Below the pieces are notes generated by a model. It ran no database searches. It was not told where the DNA came from and was given only the letters and a program-made list of their open reading frames with translations. From VRUE01 sp035266685 (GTDB taxonomy: Bacteria; Actinomycetota; Thermoleophilia; Solirubrobacterales; 70-9): DNA of 18,439 nucleotides. The stretch lies in the NCBI GenBank assembly GCA_035266685.1, contig DATFMX010000002.1:1-18439 (forward strand), read 5' to 3'. The translations under genes and the position numbers were made by a program. Below are positions 6,236 through 12,675 of the stretch, piece by piece. Position 1 is the stretch's first letter, and each line of letters begins with the position of its first letter.

Positions 6236-7493
6236 GCACTTGGCCGTCGCCGCGGACGACGTACTTGTAGGTGGTCAGCTCGCGCAGGCCGATCGGGCCG
6301 CGGGCGTGCAGCTTCTGGGTCGAGTTGCCGATCTCCGCCCCCATGCCGAACTCGAATCCGTCGGTGAAGCGGGTCGAGGCGTTGGTGTAGACGACCGCCG
6401 CGTCGACGGCCGCCGTGAAGCGCTCCGAGGCTTGCTCGGAGCGGGTGACGATCGCCTCCGAGTGGCGCGTGCCGTAAGCGTTGACATGCTCGATCGCCGC
6501 CTCGACCGAGTCGACGACCGCGACGGCCAGCTTCAGGTCGAGGTACTCGCTCGCCCAGTCCTGCTCGCCCGCCTCGCCGACCTCGATGCCACCGGTGCTC
6601 GCCCGCGTCCGCTGGTCGCCGACCAGCTCGACCCCGGCCTCGCGCAGCTCGGCCAGCGCGCCGGGCAGGAACTCCTGCGCGACCGCGGCGTCGACGAGCA
6701 GCGTCTCCGCCGCGTTGCAGACTCCCGGCCGCTGCGTCTTCGCGTTGACCGCGATCCGCCGCGCCATCGCCAGGTCGGCGTCGGCATGCACGTAGATGTG
6801 GCAGTTGCCGGCGGCGGCGTAGATCACCGGCACCTTCGCGACATCCTTCAAGGCGTTCTTCAGTCCCTCGCCGCCGCGCGGGATCAGCAGGTCGACCGTG
6901 TCCTCCTGGGTCGCCAGCTCGGCCAGGTCCTCGCGACCACCGCCCGCCAGCAGCACCGCAGCGTCCTCCGGCAGCCCGGCCTCGCCGAGCGCCTCGCGCA
7001 CGATCGCCGCCAACGCCCCGTTGGTCCGCTCGGCGTAGCTGGAGCCGCGCAGGACGATCGCGTTGCCGCTCTTGATCGTCAGCGCCGCGCAGTCGATCGT
7101 CACGTTCGGCCGCGCCTCGTAGACGACCGCGACGACGCCGAGCGGCACCCTGACCTTGCGCAGGTCGAGCCCGCTCGCCAGCGTCTTGTGCTCCAGCTCC
7201 TCGCCGACCGGATCGGCCAGCGCCGCAACTACGCGCACCCCCTCGGCCATCGCCGCGACCCGCTCCTCGCTCAGCGCCAGGCGGTCGCGCAACGCCGGCG
7301 TCAGCGCTTCGGCGCGCTCGTCGGCCAGGTCGGCGGCATTCGCCTCCAGCACATCGGAGGCACGCTCACCGAGCAGCCGCGTGATCGCCGCCAGCGCGGC
7401 GTCCTTCGACTCGGTCGAAGCCGAGCCGAGCGCCCGCGCCGCCCGCTGGGCGGCTTCGCAGCTTTCGGCAACGGATTTCGCGGCAACCGCCAT
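6228..7493 (-). CDS. proA: Glutamate-5-semialdehyde dehydrogenase (gamma-glutamyl phosphate reductase)
   Basis: Second step of proline synthesis: NADPH-dependent reduction of L-glutamyl 5-phosphate to glutamate 5-semialdehyde. The 421-residue length is normal. The catalytic cysteine is in TQRPGVCNAAETLL (C259). Other family signatures are PLGVVAVVYEARPNVT, LRGSSYAERTN, LIPRGGEGL, HIYVHADAD and the C-terminal ARGPIGLRELTTYKYV. A TTG at 7502 is in frame upstream, but it overlaps a TACCCT -10-like element, so the ATG at 7493 is chosen. A hairpin and this -10 separate it from proB, so it may have its own promoter as well as read-through. Its stop overlaps the nadD GTG. Confidence 0.96.
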   Translation of the reverse strand: MAVAAKSVAESCEAAQRAARALGSASTESKDAALAAITRLLGERASDVLEANAADLADERAEALTPALRDRLALSEERVAAMAEGVRVVAALADPVGEELEHKTLASGLDLRKVRVPLGVVAVVYEARPNVTIDCAALTIKSGNAIVLRGSSYAERTNGALAAIVREALGEAGLPEDAAVLLAGGGREDLAELATQEDTVDLLIPRGGEGLKNALKDVAKVPVIYAAAGNCHIYVHADADLAMARRIAVNAKTQRPGVCNAAETLLVDAAVAQEFLPGALAELREAGVELVGDQRTRASTGGIEVGEAGEQDWASEYLDLKLAVAVVDSVEAAIEHVNAYGTRHSEAIVTRSEQASERFTAAVDAAVVYTNASTRFTDGFEFGMGAEIGNSTQKLHARGPIGLRELTTYKYVVRGDGQVRE

Positions 7494-7501
7494 CGCCGCC
7501 A

Positions 7502-7507
7502 AGGGTA
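7502..7507 (-). promoter_or_regulatory. Candidate -10 element for proA
   Basis: On the minus strand TACCCT (TANNNT) is 8 nt upstream of the proA ATG, compatible with a leaderless or near-leaderless transcript. No -35 is visible. Confidence 0.35.
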
Positions 7508-7509
7508 GC

Positions 7510-7532
7510 GGGAGGGCCGAGGTGCCCCTCCC
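7510..7532 (-). terminator. Hairpin between proB and proA
   Basis: Perfect 7-bp arms GGGAGGG (7510-7516) and CCCTCCC (7526-7532) with a 9-nt loop lie in the 53-nt gap after the proB stop. There is no T-run. It could be a partial terminator or attenuator that sets the proA:proB ratio. Confidence 0.4.
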
Positions 7533-7546
7533 TTCGCGCTTTGGAA

Positions 7547-8635
7547 CTACAGCAGCACAAAGCGGTCTCGATGGATTACCTCATCCGCCGCATGCGGCAA
7601 TAGCTCCCGTACCTGATCGGTCTTGAGACCCGTCACCCGCGTGAGCTCCGTCGCCGAGTAGTCGACTATGCCCTTGCCGAGCACCACGCCGTCAGCGGCG
7701 ACCTCGACCGCGTCGCCGACCTCGAAGCTGCCCTCGACTGCCGTGATCCCAACCGGCAGCAGGCTGGAGCCGTGCTCGCGCAGGACGCGCGCGGCGCCGG
7801 CGTCGACGGTGAGCCGGCCGCGCGCCGGCTTGGCGTACTTGAGCCAGAGCTTGAAGCTGGTCGCCTTGCCGGCCTGCGCCGCGAAGCGGGTCCCGGTCGC
7901 CTCGCCGCGTGCCGCCGTCAGCAGGCTGCCGTCCTTCGTCCCGTTGCAGATCGTCGCTGGAATGCCGGACTCCGCCGCCATCTCCGCCGCCGCGACCTTG
8001 CTGCGCATGCCGCCCGAGCCGAAGGCCGAGGTGCGGTCGCCGATCTCCATGCCCGCAAGCCGGTCGAAGTCCTCGACCACATCGATCAGCTCGGCGTCTG
8101 GATCGACACGCGGGTCGCTGCGATGCAGGCCGTCGACGTCGGAGAGCAGCACGAGCAGGCGGGCGTCGAGCAGGATCGCCACCTGGGCGGCGAGGAAGTC
8201 GTTGTCGCCGAAGGTGATCTCGTCGGTCGCCGTCGTGTCGTTCTCGTTGACCACCGGCACGACCCCCCACTCGATCAGCCGCCGCAGCGTCTGGCGCGCG
8301 TTGAGGTAGTTGGTCCGGGCGGCGACGTCGGCTGCCGTGAGCAGCACTTGCGCGGCCCGGGTGCCGCCCCGCTCCAAGCGCGACTGGTAGGCCCGAAACA
8401 GGTCCCCCTGGCCGATCGCCGAGGCCGCCTGCAGCGCGTCCATCGCCGTCGGCCGCTTCGCCAGCTCCATCAACCGGATCCCGCGGGCGATCGCCCCTGA
8501 GGTCACCATCACGATCCGCTCGCCCCCCCGCTCCAGCTCCGCCACCTGCGCGCAGACCGAGTCGAGCACATCCGTCCGCAGCGCGCCGTCATCCGCGGCG
8601 ACGATCGAGGAACCGAGCTTGACGACCAGGGTCAT
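7547..8635 (-). CDS. proB: Glutamate 5-kinase with C-terminal PUA domain
   Basis: First step of proline synthesis: ATP-dependent phosphorylation of L-glutamate to glutamyl 5-phosphate, normally feedback-inhibited by proline. The 362 residues contain the amino-acid-kinase domain (VVKLGSS, MVTSGAIARG, NENDTTATDEITFGDND, LLSDVDGLHRSDPR, FGSGGMRSKVAAA). A PUA domain of about 90 residues follows, from about GRLTVDAGA to the end, as in the long ProB form. The ATG at 8635 is preceded at 6 nt by TAGACT, a leaderless-type -10. It heads the proB-proA-nadD-rsfS-coiled-coil group. In many actinobacteria obg lies directly upstream; here the PEP mutase/TetR/SRPBCC cassette intervenes. Confidence 0.96.
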   Translation of the reverse strand: MTLVVKLGSSIVAADDGALRTDVLDSVCAQVAELERGGERIVMVTSGAIARGIRLMELAKRPTAMDALQAASAIGQGDLFRAYQSRLERGGTRAAQVLLTAADVAARTNYLNARQTLRRLIEWGVVPVVNENDTTATDEITFGDNDFLAAQVAILLDARLLVLLSDVDGLHRSDPRVDPDAELIDVVEDFDRLAGMEIGDRTSAFGSGGMRSKVAAAEMAAESGIPATICNGTKDGSLLTAARGEATGTRFAAQAGKATSFKLWLKYAKPARGRLTVDAGAARVLREHGSSLLPVGITAVEGSFEVGDAVEVAADGVVLGKGIVDYSATELTRVTGLKTDQVRELLPHAADEVIHRDRFVLL

Positions 8636-8647
8636 GCGCCAAGTCTA
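8636..8647 (-). promoter_or_regulatory. Probable leaderless promoter (-10) of proB
   Basis: On the minus strand TAGACT (8647-8642) is followed by 6 nt and the proB ATG. This is the same arrangement as at leuS. No -35 match is seen. It implies that proB is transcribed independently of the upstream PEP mutase-like gene. Confidence 0.45.
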
Positions 8648-8687
8648 TGAGCGGTCCGAACCCCGGCGACGAGCAGGGCAGCCCGGG

Positions 8688-9485
8688 TCAGCCGGACAGC
8701 CACCCTTTGATCCGCCCGGGCGACGCCAGGCCCGAGAAGTCGCCGTCGTCGCGCATCCGCTCGGCCACCGTCGCCATCGCCTCGACGGCGGTCCAGGCCA
8801 GGCTGCCGCCGACGCTGATCCGGCGCCCACCCGCCTCCGCAACCTCGCCCAGCGAGAGGTCGGGACGGGCGAGGACGTTGACCGGCCTGCCGACCGCGTC
8901 GCAGACGGCGCGAATCCCCTCCACGCTGCGCAGCCCCGGCGCGTAGAGCACATCGGCGCCGGCTCGCTCGAATGCCTGTAGGCGGGCGATCGTGTCGTTG
9001 AGGTCCGGGTTGCCCCGAATGTGATTCTCGGCCCGCGCCGTCAAGGTGAAATCGAAATCGAGACGGCGCGCAGTCTCGACCGCCGCCGCGATCCGCTCGG
9101 TCGCGTGGTCGAGCGAGTAGATCCCATCGGGCTCGCCGAAGTCCTCGATCGAGCCGCCGACGGCGCCGGCGCCGGCCGCCGCCACGATCGCCCGCGACGC
9201 GGCCTCCGGCTCGGCGCCGAACCCGTTCTCGAGATCGACCGAAACGGGCAGGGTCGTCGCGTCGGCGATCGTCCGCACGTGCTCCGTCAGCTCGTCCAGG
9301 CCGACGCTCCCGTCGGGGCGTCCGAGCGTGTAGGCGAAGCCCGAGCTGGTCGTCGCCAACGTCTTGAACCCGAGCGCCTCCAGCACCTTGGCCGAACCCG
9401 CGTCCCAGGGGTTGGGAATGACGAACGCCTCGCCTTCGTGCAGCGCGCGAAAGGCGCGGGCCTTTTCCTGCTGCGCAGGGTTCAT
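8688..9485 (-). CDS. Isocitrate lyase/phosphoenolpyruvate mutase-family protein
   Basis: A 265-residue TIM-barrel enzyme of the PEP mutase/ICL superfamily, whose members make or break C-C or P-C bonds next to a 2-oxo-acid carboxylate using Mg2+. Visible signatures are PNPWDAGSAKVLEALGF, the metal-binding VDLENGFG (D84, E86), GSIEDFG (E114, D115), TARAEN and GADVLYAPGL. The usual active-site loop of true isocitrate lyases (KKCGH) is absent, so it is not AceA. It could be a carboxyphosphonoenolpyruvate mutase-like, oxaloacetate-cleaving or methylisocitrate-lyase-like enzyme; the substrate cannot be assigned. The ATG at 9485 is chosen because family similarity begins at AQQEKARAFRALH; the open frame upstream runs into the divergent TetR gene. 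It is divergent from the TetR gene across 62 nt and probably under its control. Confidence 0.8.
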   Translation of the reverse strand: MNPAQQEKARAFRALHEGEAFVIPNPWDAGSAKVLEALGFKTLATTSSGFAYTLGRPDGSVGLDELTEHVRTIADATTLPVSVDLENGFGAEPEAASRAIVAAAGAGAVGGSIEDFGEPDGIYSLDHATERIAAAVETARRLDFDFTLTARAENHIRGNPDLNDTIARLQAFERAGADVLYAPGLRSVEGIRAVCDAVGRPVNVLARPDLSLGEVAEAGGRRISVGGSLAWTAVEAMATVAERMRDDGDFSGLASPGRIKGWLSG

Positions 9486-9541
9486 TCCCGCATCTTCGCG
9501 GCTGGAACGTTCGATCGACTTGAACACCTGTACAGTGCAAA

Positions 9542-9557
9542 CTGAACATGCGTTCAG
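9542..9557. promoter_or_regulatory. Palindromic operator overlapping the TetR start codon
   Basis: CTGAAC-ATGC-GTTCAG has perfect 6-bp arms and its centre contains the ATG (9548) of the TetR gene. It lies in the divergent TetR/PEP mutase promoter region. A second small palindrome, CTGTACAG, is just upstream (9528-9535), and TACAGT (9531-9536) could be the plus-strand -10. Position and symmetry suggest the autoregulatory TetR site. The shape also loosely resembles a LexA box (GAAC-N4-GTTC) but lacks the outer CG/CG bases. Confidence 0.55.
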
Positions 9558-10144
9558 CATCCGCCCGATCCGCCCGCGATGCGATCGCCGTATCCGCTCT
9601 CAGCCTCTTCGGGCAACAGGGGATCGACGCGACCTCACTGCGCGAAGTCGCCGCCGCAGCCGGGGTGTCCCCCGCCCTCGTCGTCCACCACTTCGGCGGC
9701 AAGGACGGCTTGCTCGCCGCCACGGACGAAGCGGCTCTGAAGGCGTTCGGGTCCGCGTACGGCAGCGACCAGGGCCCGGGCACTCCGGCCGAGCTACTAG
9801 ACCGCCGCGCCGAACAGACGGCTCGCGTGATGCGCGAGCATCCCGATCTCTGCGCCTATCTGGGGCGGGCGCTGGTCGAGCGCACGCCGGGCGCCACGCG
9901 GCTCTTCGGCGCGATGATCGAAGGCGGTCGCAAGGAGATCGACGCCCTGGCAGAGCGAGGTGCGCTGCGCGCCGACGTGGACCGCCTCTGGGCGACCCTC
10001 CAGCACTTCTTCCTGATCTGGGCGCCGCTCAGCTTCATGCCGTTGCTCGACGACGCCCTCGACGGACGGCTGCTCGATGCCGAAAACCTCGACCGCTGGG
10101 TCAGCGCGAACGCCGAGCTGCTCGAAAGGGGGATATATCGGTGA
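9548..10144 (+). CDS. TetR/AcrR-family transcriptional regulator
   Basis: A 198-residue dimeric repressor-type regulator. The N-terminal helix-turn-helix is at about residues 9-56: RDAIAVSALSLFGQQGIDATSLREVAAAAGVS then the recognition-helix and HHFGGKDGLL pattern typical of TetR proteins. The C-terminal ligand-binding region (about 70-198) does not identify a ligand. It is divergent from the PEP mutase-like gene and its TGA overlaps the GTG of the SRPBCC gene (GTGA), so the latter is co-translated. A palindrome over its own start codon suggests autoregulation. It probably controls both the downstream gene and the divergent enzyme. Confidence 0.92.
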   Translation: MRSASARSARDAIAVSALSLFGQQGIDATSLREVAAAAGVSPALVVHHFGGKDGLLAATDEAALKAFGSAYGSDQGPGTPAELLDRRAEQTARVMREHPDLCAYLGRALVERTPGATRLFGAMIEGGRKEIDALAERGALRADVDRLWATLQHFFLIWAPLSFMPLLDDALDGRLLDAENLDRWVSANAELLERGIYR

Positions 10145-10569
10145 GCCGATGGGAGACGACAAGCAGCCTGCAGGCCGATGTGCCGGCGGTCGCGATCTGG
10201 GATCGAGCCTACGCGGACGCAAACGCCTGGCCGCGCTGGAACAAGGAGATCAGGAGCGCCGTCCTCGACGACCCGCTCACGCTCGGCGCAACCGCCAAGA
10301 TCGTTTTTCGCACCGGCCTGCGCCTGCGCTTCCGGGTGGTCGAGTTCGAGCAGGGTCGCCTCTTCACCGACGAGGCGCGCCTGCCCGGTGCCCGCATGGG
10401 CCACCGCCATCTGATCGAGTCCGCCGGCGACGGCGCCAGCCGTCTCACCAACACCATCTACATCGACGGGGCGCTGGCGCCGCTCTGGCGTCGCATCCTC
10501 GGCCCGGCCGCGGCGCGCACGCTTCCCGAAGCGCAGTGCCTGGTCGTCGAGCTATCACGAGCGCGGTAG
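10141..10569 (+). CDS. SRPBCC (polyketide cyclase/START-like) family protein
   Basis: A 142-residue protein. It starts at a GTG that overlaps the TetR stop by 4 nt, so the two are translated together. The sequence pattern is that of the SRPBCC ligand-binding fold: an N-terminal strand with VAIWDRAYADANAWPRWNKEI (the W-x-x-W-N segment of polyketide cyclase/dehydrase proteins), the middle LRLRFRVVEFEQGRLFTDEA, then GHRHLIESAGDGASRLTNTIYI, and a final long helix. Such proteins bind hydrophobic molecules in a deep cavity; the ligand is unknown. Its last codons form the left arm of a long hairpin shared with the convergent obg gene. Confidence 0.75.
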   Translation: MSRWETTSSLQADVPAVAIWDRAYADANAWPRWNKEIRSAVLDDPLTLGATAKIVFRTGLRLRFRVVEFEQGRLFTDEARLPGARMGHRHLIESAGDGASRLTNTIYIDGALAPLWRRILGPAAARTLPEAQCLVVELSRAR

Positions 10570-10614
10570 AGGTTCGGGTCGCATAGCGGTGCAAACCTCT
10601 ACCGCGCGCGTGAT
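10554..10614. terminator. Long bidirectional hairpin between convergent SRPBCC and obg genes
   Basis: A perfect 14-bp stem, GCGCGGTAGAGGTT (10561-10574) with AACCTCTACCGCGC (10594-10607), has a 19-nt loop. After one mismatch the pairing continues for six more pairs (TATCACG... side with CGTGAT, 10554-10559 and 10609-10614). The left arm contains the SRPBCC stop codon (10567-10569). There is no T-run on either strand. Its position between converging genes fits a bidirectional terminator. Confidence 0.6.
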
Positions 10615-10619
10615 GCTCG

Positions 10620-11915
10620 CTACGGGTGCAGCTCGAACTCGTGCTCTCCCACCCGGACGTCATCGCCGGGCTGGAAGCCGGCGGCGCGCAGGGCGGCTAC
10701 TACGCCGATCTCGTTGAGGCGCTGCTCGAGGTAGGCGAGCGCCTCTTCGTTTTTCAGGTCGTGGCGCTCGAAAAGCAGCTCGACGCCGCGGCCGAGGACG
10801 CGGAAGCCGCCGTCCTCCTCGCGCTCGACCGTGTAGCCGCCCTCGCCGACCGGGCGGTAGACGCGGTGCTCGGCCTCGAACTCGGCCGGGCCGAGGTCGC
10901 GTCGCTCGGGCCGCGCGGCGGGCGCCTGCGCAGAAAGATTGGCCAGGATCGCGCGGCGCAACTCGTCCAGCCCCTCGCCGGTGGCCGAGGAGACCGCCAG
11001 CACGGCCGCGGCCCGCTCGCCGAGCCGCTGCCGCCACTCGCCAACCGCCCCCTCGACCTGCTCGCCGGGCAGCAGGTCGCGCTTCGAGAGCACGACGAGC
11101 TCGGGCAACCGCTCCAGTCCCGCCCCGTAGGCGGTCAGCTCCTCGCGCACCGCCTCGTAGTTGGACTCGGGCTCTCCTTCCAGCGGCGCCAGGTCGACCA
11201 GGTGGACGAGCATCGAGCAGCGCTCGACGTGGGCGAGGAACTCGTGCCCCAGCCCGGCGCCGCCGGCGGCGCCCTCGATCAGGCCGGGGATGTCGGCGAC
11301 GACCGCCTGGCGGTCCGCCCCCTCGATCGTCCCCAGCACCGGAGAGAGGGTCGTGAACGGGTAGTCGCCGACCTTCGGCTCAGCCCGCGTCAACCGTCCC
11401 AGCAGCGAGGACTTGCCGGCGTTCGGCAGGCCGACCAGGCCGACGTCGGCGAGCAGCTTCAGCCGCACCTCGATCCATCCCTGCTCCCCCGAGGTCCCCT
11501 TCTCGGCGAAGCGCGGCGCCTGCCGGGTCGAGGTCGCGTAGCGCCTGTTGCCGTGCCCGCCGCGCCCGCCGTTCGCGACGACCGCTCGCTGTCCCACCTC
11601 GACCAGATCGACGCGACTCCCGTCCACCGAATCCGCCTGCGTCCCCGCCGGCACCAGGATCGTCAGGTCCTCGCCCCGCGCCCCGTGCTTGTTTGATCCT
11701 TCGCCGTGCTTCCCCCGCTGGGCGCGAAAGTGCCTGCTTCCCCGCAGGGCCCCCAGATCGCGCCGCGAGGCGTCGCAGACCAGCACCACGTCGCCGCCGT
11801 GCCCGCCGTCGCCGCCGTCGGGGCCGCCACGCGGCACATGCGCCTCGCGGCGAAAGCTCACACACCCGTTCCCGCCGCTCCCACCTTCGACCCAGATTTT
11901 CGCCCTGTCGTCCAT
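10620..11915 (-). CDS. obg: Obg/CgtA GTPase
   Basis: Essential ribosome-associated GTPase linking large-subunit assembly, the stringent response and DNA replication. The 431 residues carry three domains. The Obg fold (residues 1-159) is glycine-rich, with GGSGGNGCVSFRREAHVPRGGPDGGDGG and GSNKHGARGEDL. The G domain has G1 GLPNAGKSS (162-170), the FTTLSPVLG switch, G3 DIPGLIEGA (209-216) and G4 as SKRD (277-280), a variant of NKxD. A C-terminal OCT domain covers about 350-431. It follows rpmA by about 117 nt. A 16-bp palindrome and TACCCT (11930-11925) lie upstream, so it may have its own promoter. It converges with the SRPBCC gene. Confidence 0.96.
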   Translation of the reverse strand: MDDRAKIWVEGGSGGNGCVSFRREAHVPRGGPDGGDGGHGGDVVLVCDASRRDLGALRGSRHFRAQRGKHGEGSNKHGARGEDLTILVPAGTQADSVDGSRVDLVEVGQRAVVANGGRGGHGNRRYATSTRQAPRFAEKGTSGEQGWIEVRLKLLADVGLVGLPNAGKSSLLGRLTRAEPKVGDYPFTTLSPVLGTIEGADRQAVVADIPGLIEGAAGGAGLGHEFLAHVERCSMLVHLVDLAPLEGEPESNYEAVREELTAYGAGLERLPELVVLSKRDLLPGEQVEGAVGEWRQRLGERAAAVLAVSSATGEGLDELRRAILANLSAQAPAARPERRDLGPAEFEAEHRVYRPVGEGGYTVEREEDGGFRVLGRGVELLFERHDLKNEEALAYLEQRLNEIGVVAALRAAGFQPGDDVRVGEHEFELHP

Positions 11916-11931
11916 CGCCCGAAGAGGGTAG

Positions 11932-11970
11932 TTGGCGAGTTAGTCGCACATAGAGCGACTAACTCGCCAA
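11932..11970. repeat. Perfect 16-bp inverted repeat between rpmA and obg
   Basis: TTGGCGAGTTAGTCGC (11932-11947) and GCGACTAACTCGCCAA (11955-11970) are perfect complements around a 7-nt loop. The element sits 16 nt before the obg ATG and about 60 nt after the rpmA stop. It could terminate the rne-rplU-rpmA transcript or act as an operator or 5' UTR hairpin for obg; a candidate -10, TACCCT, follows it at 11930-11925. No T-run. Confidence 0.6.
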
Positions 11971-12007
11971 TCAGCTCCGCACGAAGGTTCTGCGGGCCTC
12001 ATGAGAA

Positions 12008-12022
12008 GGGGCACCCCGCCCC
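12008..12022 (-). terminator. Small GC hairpin just after rpmA
   Basis: GGGGC-ACCCC-GCCCC gives a 5-bp stem 10 nt downstream of the rpmA stop. On the minus strand it is followed by TTCTC. It is weak alone, but might act together with the larger palindrome at 11932-11970. Confidence 0.25.
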
Positions 12023-12032
12023 CTCCCAACCG

Positions 12033-12287
12033 CTACGAGTCAGCCAGAACCGAGATCGTGCGGCCCTTGCGCGAGGGCTTGAACTGCACGATGCCCGCCT
12101 GGGTCGCGTAGATCGTGTGATCGCGGCCGAGGCCGACGCCGTCGCCCGGCCAGAAGCGGGTGCCGCGCTGGCGCACAATGATCTCGCCGCCGCTGACCTG
12201 CTGGCCGGCGAAGACCTTCACCCCGAGCATCTTCGGGTTCGATTCGCGGCCGTTGCGGCTGGAGCCAAGTCCTTTCTTATGCGCCAT
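12033..12287 (-). CDS. rpmA: 50S ribosomal protein L27
   Basis: An 84-residue large-subunit protein whose N-terminus reaches the peptidyl-transferase centre. The sequence MAHKKGLGSSRNGRES, LGVKVFAGQ, GTRFWPGDGVGLGRDHTIYA and VQFKPSRKGRTISV is characteristic. There is no N-terminal extension of the Firmicute type that requires Prp cleavage. The ATG overlaps the end of rplU by 11 nt, with AAGGAC inside rplU as Shine-Dalgarno sequence, so the two are coupled. Confidence 0.98.
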   Translation of the reverse strand: MAHKKGLGSSRNGRESNPKMLGVKVFAGQQVSGGEIIVRQRGTRFWPGDGVGLGRDHTIYATQAGIVQFKPSRKGRTISVLADS

Positions 12288-12675
12288 CGTCGTCCTTTTT
12301 AACAGCCGCTTTGGGTTTGGCGGGTTTGGTCTCTTTCGGCTCCGCTTTCGCTTTCGCCGCTTTGCCGAGTTTCAACTCGGTGACCTCGAGCCGGGTCAGC
12401 TCGGAGCGGTGCCCGGCACGGCGCCGGTAGCCCTTCTTCGCCTTGTATTTGAAGACTTTGATCTTCGGGCCGCGCAGGTGCTCGGCGACTTTCGCCTCGA
12501 CCTTCACCTGCTCCAGCTCCTTCGGCGCCGCGACGACCTCCTTGTCGCGGAACAGCACGGGCCGCAGGGCGACCTTGTCGCCCTGCTTGGCATCCAGCCG
12601 GTCGACCAGCAGCTCGCTGCCCTTCTCGACCTTGTACTGCTTGCCGCCGCTCTCTATGACCGCGTAGGTGCTCAT
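12277..12675 (-). CDS. rplU: 50S ribosomal protein L21 with Lys/Ala-rich C-terminal tail
   Basis: A 132-residue large-subunit protein that binds 23S rRNA. Core signatures are YAVIESGGKQYKVEKG, DKVALRPVLF, KIKVFKYKAKKGYRRRAGHRSELTRLEV. The usual length is about 100-105 residues. Here about 28 extra residues (KAAKAKAEPKETKPAKPKAAVKKDDDGA region) form a low-complexity, strongly charged and probably disordered tail. The ATG overlaps the RNase E/G stop by 4 nt (ATGA) and the end overlaps rpmA by 11 nt, giving a tight rne-rplU-rpmA operon. Confidence 0.97.
   Translation of the reverse strand: MSTYAVIESGGKQYKVEKGSELLVDRLDAKQGDKVALRPVLFRDKEVVAAPKELEQVKVEAKVAEHLRGPKIKVFKYKAKKGYRRRAGHRSELTRLEVTELKLGKAAKAKAEPKETKPAKPKAAVKKDDDGA

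Noticed and set aside
7494..7502. TTG at 7502 as start of proA
   Set aside because: It overlaps the TACCCT element. The ATG at 7493 gives normal ProA length.
8648..8690. Hairpin after the PEP mutase-like gene (CCCGG...CCGGG)
   Set aside because: Only about 5 bp with a 16-nt loop; too weak in such GC-rich DNA to call a terminator.
9364..10569. A single 401-codon plus-strand protein spanning the TetR region
   Set aside because: Only its last 142 codons, from the GTG at 10141, encode a recognisable SRPBCC protein. The earlier part is an out-of-frame reading of the TetR gene and antisense of the PEP mutase gene.
11076..11087. Obg G4 motif SKRD instead of NKxD as a sign of lost GTP binding
   Set aside because: Ser at the first position is a tolerated variant in Obg proteins and the other G motifs are intact.
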